Translations under genes and position numbers: made by a program
The notes under the pieces: model-generated
The model's input: the letters and a program-made list of their open reading frames with translations, nothing else
Database searches by the model: none
What the model was told of the DNA's origin: nothing
In this document: in pieces, positions 60,262 through 64,000 of the stretch
Numbering within the stretch: position 1 is the stretch's first letter
Layout of the letters: every line of letters starts with the position of its first letter
Source of the DNA: Papaver somniferum
Taxonomy: Eukaryota; Streptophyta; Magnoliopsida; Ranunculales; Papaveraceae
Reading direction: 5' to 3'
Assembly: GCF_003573695.1 (NCBI RefSeq)
Contig: NC_039359.1
Coordinates: 121,713,849-121,777,848 of the forward strand
Length of the DNA stretch: 64,000 bases

Positions 60262-62941
60262 TGTTAGATCACTGCTCGGTCGAACTCGCAAGTGTTGCTA
60301 TCTCAAGCTTGTTTGTCAAGTTTAGTTGATCAAAACTATATACTTGATTTCTAGTCTACTTATAGCTATGTATCGGGTTAGGATAAAAGTGTGTACTTGA
60401 GCTTTAGACTTCACGACATTCACCAATTGAAGAAGAAGATCTACTGAAGAGCTTGGAGGAACTTCATAACCAAAAGGTATGTGGAGACTAAAACTTATCT
60501 ATCACTCAGAAGTCTATTCTATTATATCTTCTAATCGGACTAAGTTATATAGCTATATAGACTTTTACGTTATACACATTTAATATTTCGAGCCGAGTTT
60601 ATCTCGTTTATCTATTTCTCGAAATACGTTGGAATCTTTTAGATTTAGCTAAGTTCATCGTATTCTTGACGAGTTTAGTTGGAGACAATTTATTTGTTGG
60701 AAACTAAATATTAAGTCAAAAGATAATCATGTGAAAATTACCTTGAACATCTTATATGATTTGTATGAGATAACCATTTTATGTCAACTTGAAAAGTTTC
60801 GTATTGATCGATTAATCACTTGAAGATAGTGGTATGTGTAAGATTACCATTGTTGTCTTCCAAGGATGTTTTAATGATTAAATGTGAGTTTTAGAACTAC
60901 CGTGTCTAGATATAATACAGGTGGTATACTTTGTATACTAATTGTGCAAGTCTAGTCAGGTCCCGGAACTATTGTTCGCGAACTCTGTTTGCGAACTGGT
61001 TTTACCTGTGAAAAGGTCCGGAGCTTGTGTTCGCGTACCTTGTTTGCGAACGGGCTGGAAAAAGTCAAGTCCGGAACTCCTGTTCGCGTACGCTGTTTGC
61101 GAACGGATGGATAAAGCCATAGTCCGGAACTCTTGTTCGCGTAATCAGTTTGCGAACAAAGCAGTTATGTTCTAAAATCGGTAAAGTGTGACCTTCATAC
61201 TCATGAACTCATGATCCATTTTTGCCTGCCGTAGTGCGGGTTGTGCATGGCTTGACAAGCCGGCGCAAAAAATATGTTATACTTTTATGAGATACTCTCT
61301 AGCCGACCCGGTACTTGCTACTGGAAAAGGCTTTGGATTTGGATTTGGAACTCAGGATTCGTTTGCGAACTTAAAGTCCCCGGAACTTTAATGTATTAAG
61401 GTATGTGAACTAGTTTTACAAACTATGGCATTGTGTTCATGAATTGGTTAGGGTATAAGTACTTTGTACAATTACAAACCAAATCGATTTTGTTTCAAAT
61501 GGTTCATATACATATTCCTATAAGATGATGAACATTTGAACAACTATCTTGAAATACATTTATATTCATTTGATTATATATCATGATTGATTCATCATCA
61601 TATTTGATCCAGAAGTGTTAGATGAATATGGATAAGTTATAAGTGTTAATACGGCTAACTTCAGTTAACTATTATTGAGCCAACATGGTATACACGTTTG
61701 GGTACGGTTCATCCATATCTAAATACAAGTATTTTTCATGTGTATCAAGCTAATACCACCTAACAGTGGAGATTGATTGCTTAGTTTCTAAGCAGACTTA
61801 GCTTGAATCTTAAATCAGGAGTTCATCTAATGGTGAATATTGAATGCTTTGTTATTAAGATATCTTAGATTTGATTGCAAGAAACCCTGATTTGAAAGAC
61901 AAACTATATAAGGGAGCATTCAAGCGTCTGGGAAACCTAATCCCAACACTTCTGTATGTCCTAGTTGCAAACTAGAGTCGATTCTCCTTTAACCTAGGTT
62001 TTCCAAAACCATTATTAGGTTAACGACTTGAAGACTTAATTTGGGATTCGTGAAGCTAGATCCAAGTATTTTTTTTTCTGTACTTGCGTACTCTGATCTC
62101 ACTTGTTCTCTCGTATTGAGTTTTATCTTCTCTAAGACTTACTCGAGATTTATCTCTGATAGGTAAGATATAAAAAGTAATCACAACCGTTCTTCGTCTC
62201 AAACTCTTGTGATTCCGCAATAATTTCTTCTGTTAATCAGTTAGGTTATTGTGAGGTGACTAATATTTCTAGGCTGCTCTTCGGGATGATAGCCATATTT
62301 GTGGGAGACAGATTTGTTTATAAGTCTTCGACTTTGGGTCGTAGCAACTCTTAGTTGTGGGTGAGATCAACTAAGGGAATCAAGTGCGCAAAATCCGGTG
62401 TGGTTTTAGAGGCGTAAGGAACGCGACTATACCTTAATCGCTGTGAAACTTGGTTAGGGCTGAACTACATTCCAGTCCGAAGTTAACTTGTAGTAGGCTA
62501 GAGTCTGTAGCGGCTTAATACAGTATGGTGTTCAAATCTGGACTAGGTCCCGGGGTTTTTCTGCATTTGCGGTTTCCTCGTTAACAAAATTTCTGGTGTC
62601 TGTGTTATTTTTTCGCATTATATTTGTTTATATAATTGAAATATCACAGGTTGTGCATAGTTCAATCACAATTGATAAAGCCGACCTTGTTTGTTGGATA
62701 GAACTTGATTGACACTTGGGCATTGGTCTTTGGTACCGTCCAAGTATTTCTCATACCAATCAGGATCACGGATTCTATCTGTTTGATTTGTTGATTGTAT
62801 TGAGAAAGAGATAAAACTCTTTGATATATTTCTCGATTGAGTCTCACTTTTAAGTTGGTGCTCTCGGAATTATATTGAAGTTTAGTCCATACAGATTTCC
62901 GAACGAATTATTGAGTGTGGTTGTTATACCCCGTTTTTTCA
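60262..62941 (+). mobile_element. Solo LTR, 2680 bp, TSD GAAAC
   Basis: Begins TGTTAGATCACTGCTCGG and ends TACCCCGTTTTTTCA, flanked by GAAAC at 60257-60261 and 62942-62946. It is related to the LTRs of the nested 35-44 kb element over most of its length but diverged. TATATAAGGG at about 61906 matches the position of TATATAAAG in the other LTRs. Conserved block at 62505-62590. Confidence 0.93.
60955..61165 (+). repeat. LTR-embedded array (TGTTCGCGTACGCTGTTTGCGAAC)
   Basis: Four units of about 50 bp, each with GTCCGGAACTC, TGTTCGCGTAC, TGTTTGCGAAC. GTTCGC and GCGAAC make each unit a hairpin candidate. It is GC-rich compared with its surroundings. Confidence 0.85.
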
Positions 62942-63029
62942 GAAACTACTTAATTCATCAGTATGAGAGTTACGTACCGCAAATTCGTAGTGTTTAAAAT
63001 AAAGATAGTTATAAATGAAAGACTAAAAA

Positions 63030-63260
63030 TGCAATACTGGAGATATGTATTGGTGGATCATTATCACATAAACAGAAATAACATGCAACATAATAATTTT
63101 TTCCAAAAAAAAAAACGTTTTCCAATAGTATGGCAGATATGTACTGGTGGATCAGTGTCTCAGAAACAGAAATAACAAGTAGTGCATTACTTTCTAGTGA
63201 TTTTTTCAAGCATAAACTATGTTTTTCACCGGTATGGGAGATATGTATTGGTGGATCATT
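63030..63260. repeat. Two to three further ~105-bp repeat units
   Basis: GGAGATATGTATTGGTGGATCATT (about 63040), GGCAGATATGTACTGGTGGATCA (about 63132) and GGGAGATATGTATTGGTGGATCATT (about 63235), each followed by an AAACAGAAATAAC-type segment, are spaced about 95-105 bp. They appear distantly related to the array at 58-60 kb. Confidence 0.7.
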
Positions 63261-64000
63261 GTCTTGGAAACAAAAGTTATAATAAAATAAAATATAATAC
63301 CTTTCTTCTTTGATTGAAGTACTTTTTTGTTTTGTTTTTTTTGCTCTCGTTGACATGGTTTTTGGTGTTGGTGATTCTTCATAATCATCTTCTTCTGATA
63401 CGGGAGCACTACCATCTTCCTTTGTTACTTTTTCTTCTTGAATCTTTCTACTAATTCTTCTTGTTGTGATCGTTTTTCTCGATTTTTATTCTTCGTAGAT
63501 CTAGAAAAAAACTTGACTCAATTTGGGAAACAGTAATCTAGGTTTTGATTTTTGTGTTTTTGTTTGATTTCTCTTAAATCAGATCTAGATTTTTGGTTTG
63601 TGAATCTCTGATTGAATTACAAGGATTTCGATGAGAAACTGTTTTTTTTGGTTTCTGGTTTTGGAGATGGTGTTTGTGGGGAAGAGAAAATAGAGAAATG
63701 AAATCGTGGAATGAGATTGGTTTCTTCACACGCTTAAAGTTGCACATGAGTCGGTCGGTTCAGGTTTCACCTAAATCCACCTACCAACCCGCTAGTACTT
63801 CAGTTTTACAATTTAAAACCAAAACCGCCCGACCTATTTTCGGTTCGGATTTAAACTCGCCCACTACGGGTTGGTCGGTTTTGGATTTAAACCCGCATTA
63901 ACCCGGTCCATCTGTGATGTCTATATTCAGCATTTTCTTCCAGTTTTTCACTTGTAATATTTGTGTGTATTTGCACTTTCCATATATATTCAGTGAGCAT
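63261..64000. other. Unassigned end region with a palindromic CGGTTT-type repeat
   Basis: On -, 63300-63480 encodes a lysine-rich open stretch with a possible donor (GAAAG then GTATTA at about 63302), but there is no good start or domain. At 63750-63905 short inverted copies of TCGGTTTTGGATTTAAACCCGC and GGTCGGTT occur, typical of the end of a small plant DNA element. No gene is called. Confidence 0.35.

Noticed and set aside
62662..62847. Short open frames inside the solo LTRs
   Set aside because: They are not conserved between related LTRs and lie in regulatory LTR sequence.

Overview
This is a nuclear plant window. It is AT-rich, it holds two intron-dense eukaryotic genes with GT-AG splice sites, and most of the rest is nested plant retrotransposons, hAT/MITE-type DNA elements and LINE debris. 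Gene content and element style suggest a eudicot, possibly a Ranunculales/Papaveraceae-type genome; that placement is inference. No bacterial-style operons, CRISPR arrays, rRNA or tRNA genes were seen.

Layout. 1-3.5 kb: a decayed minus-strand LINE (ORF1-like, endonuclease and zf-RVT pieces) with a 5'-truncated LTR fragment inside it. 4.0-13.3 kb: an apparently intact 15-exon minus-strand gene for a TBC1D15/GYP7-type Rab GTPase-activating protein (661 aa). 13.6-14.7 kb: MITE-like and tandem repeats. 15.5-20.9 kb: an apparently intact 11-exon minus-strand gene for a BRAP2/BRIZ-type RING plus ZnF-UBP ubiquitin ligase (510 aa), in which a RING zinc ligand reads Gln.

21.1-27.8 kb: a 6.7-kb DNA element with terminal inverted repeats and an 8-bp target-site duplication, inserted about 220 bp upstream of the BRIZ start codon. 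It carries two convergent, broken genes: a small SANT/NAM-associated-like protein on + and a plant mobile domain (PMD) protein on -. All of its non-coding space is filled with dozens of copies of a short AATCGG/CCGATT motif, arranged as hairpins near the ends. No transposase is recognisable.

28.3-44.6 kb: a possible truncated host exon, then nested LTR retrotransposons. A minus-strand Copia-like element (gag remnant, PBS, 2.7-kb LTR) abuts a second LTR of the same family head to tail. Inside these lie a 1.47-kb solo LTR and a complete 8.6-kb LTR element (2.46-kb LTRs, PBS, gag-like ORF with a zinc knuckle, PPT, TSD CTTCC) that has no pol.

44.6-53.3 kb: sparse DNA with a degenerate copy of BRIZ exon 1, a plus-strand LINE fragment, and a minus-strand gene for a reverse transcriptase with a C-terminal zinc knuckle and an apparent restriction-like endonuclease domain, frameshifted, with two further C-terminal fragments of the same family beside it. 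53.7-64 kb: two solo LTRs with perfect TSDs (TATTA, GAAAC), a non-autonomous hAT element with an 8-bp TSD, and a ~105-bp tandem repeat that these elements interrupt. The two host genes are probably the only functional protein-coding loci.
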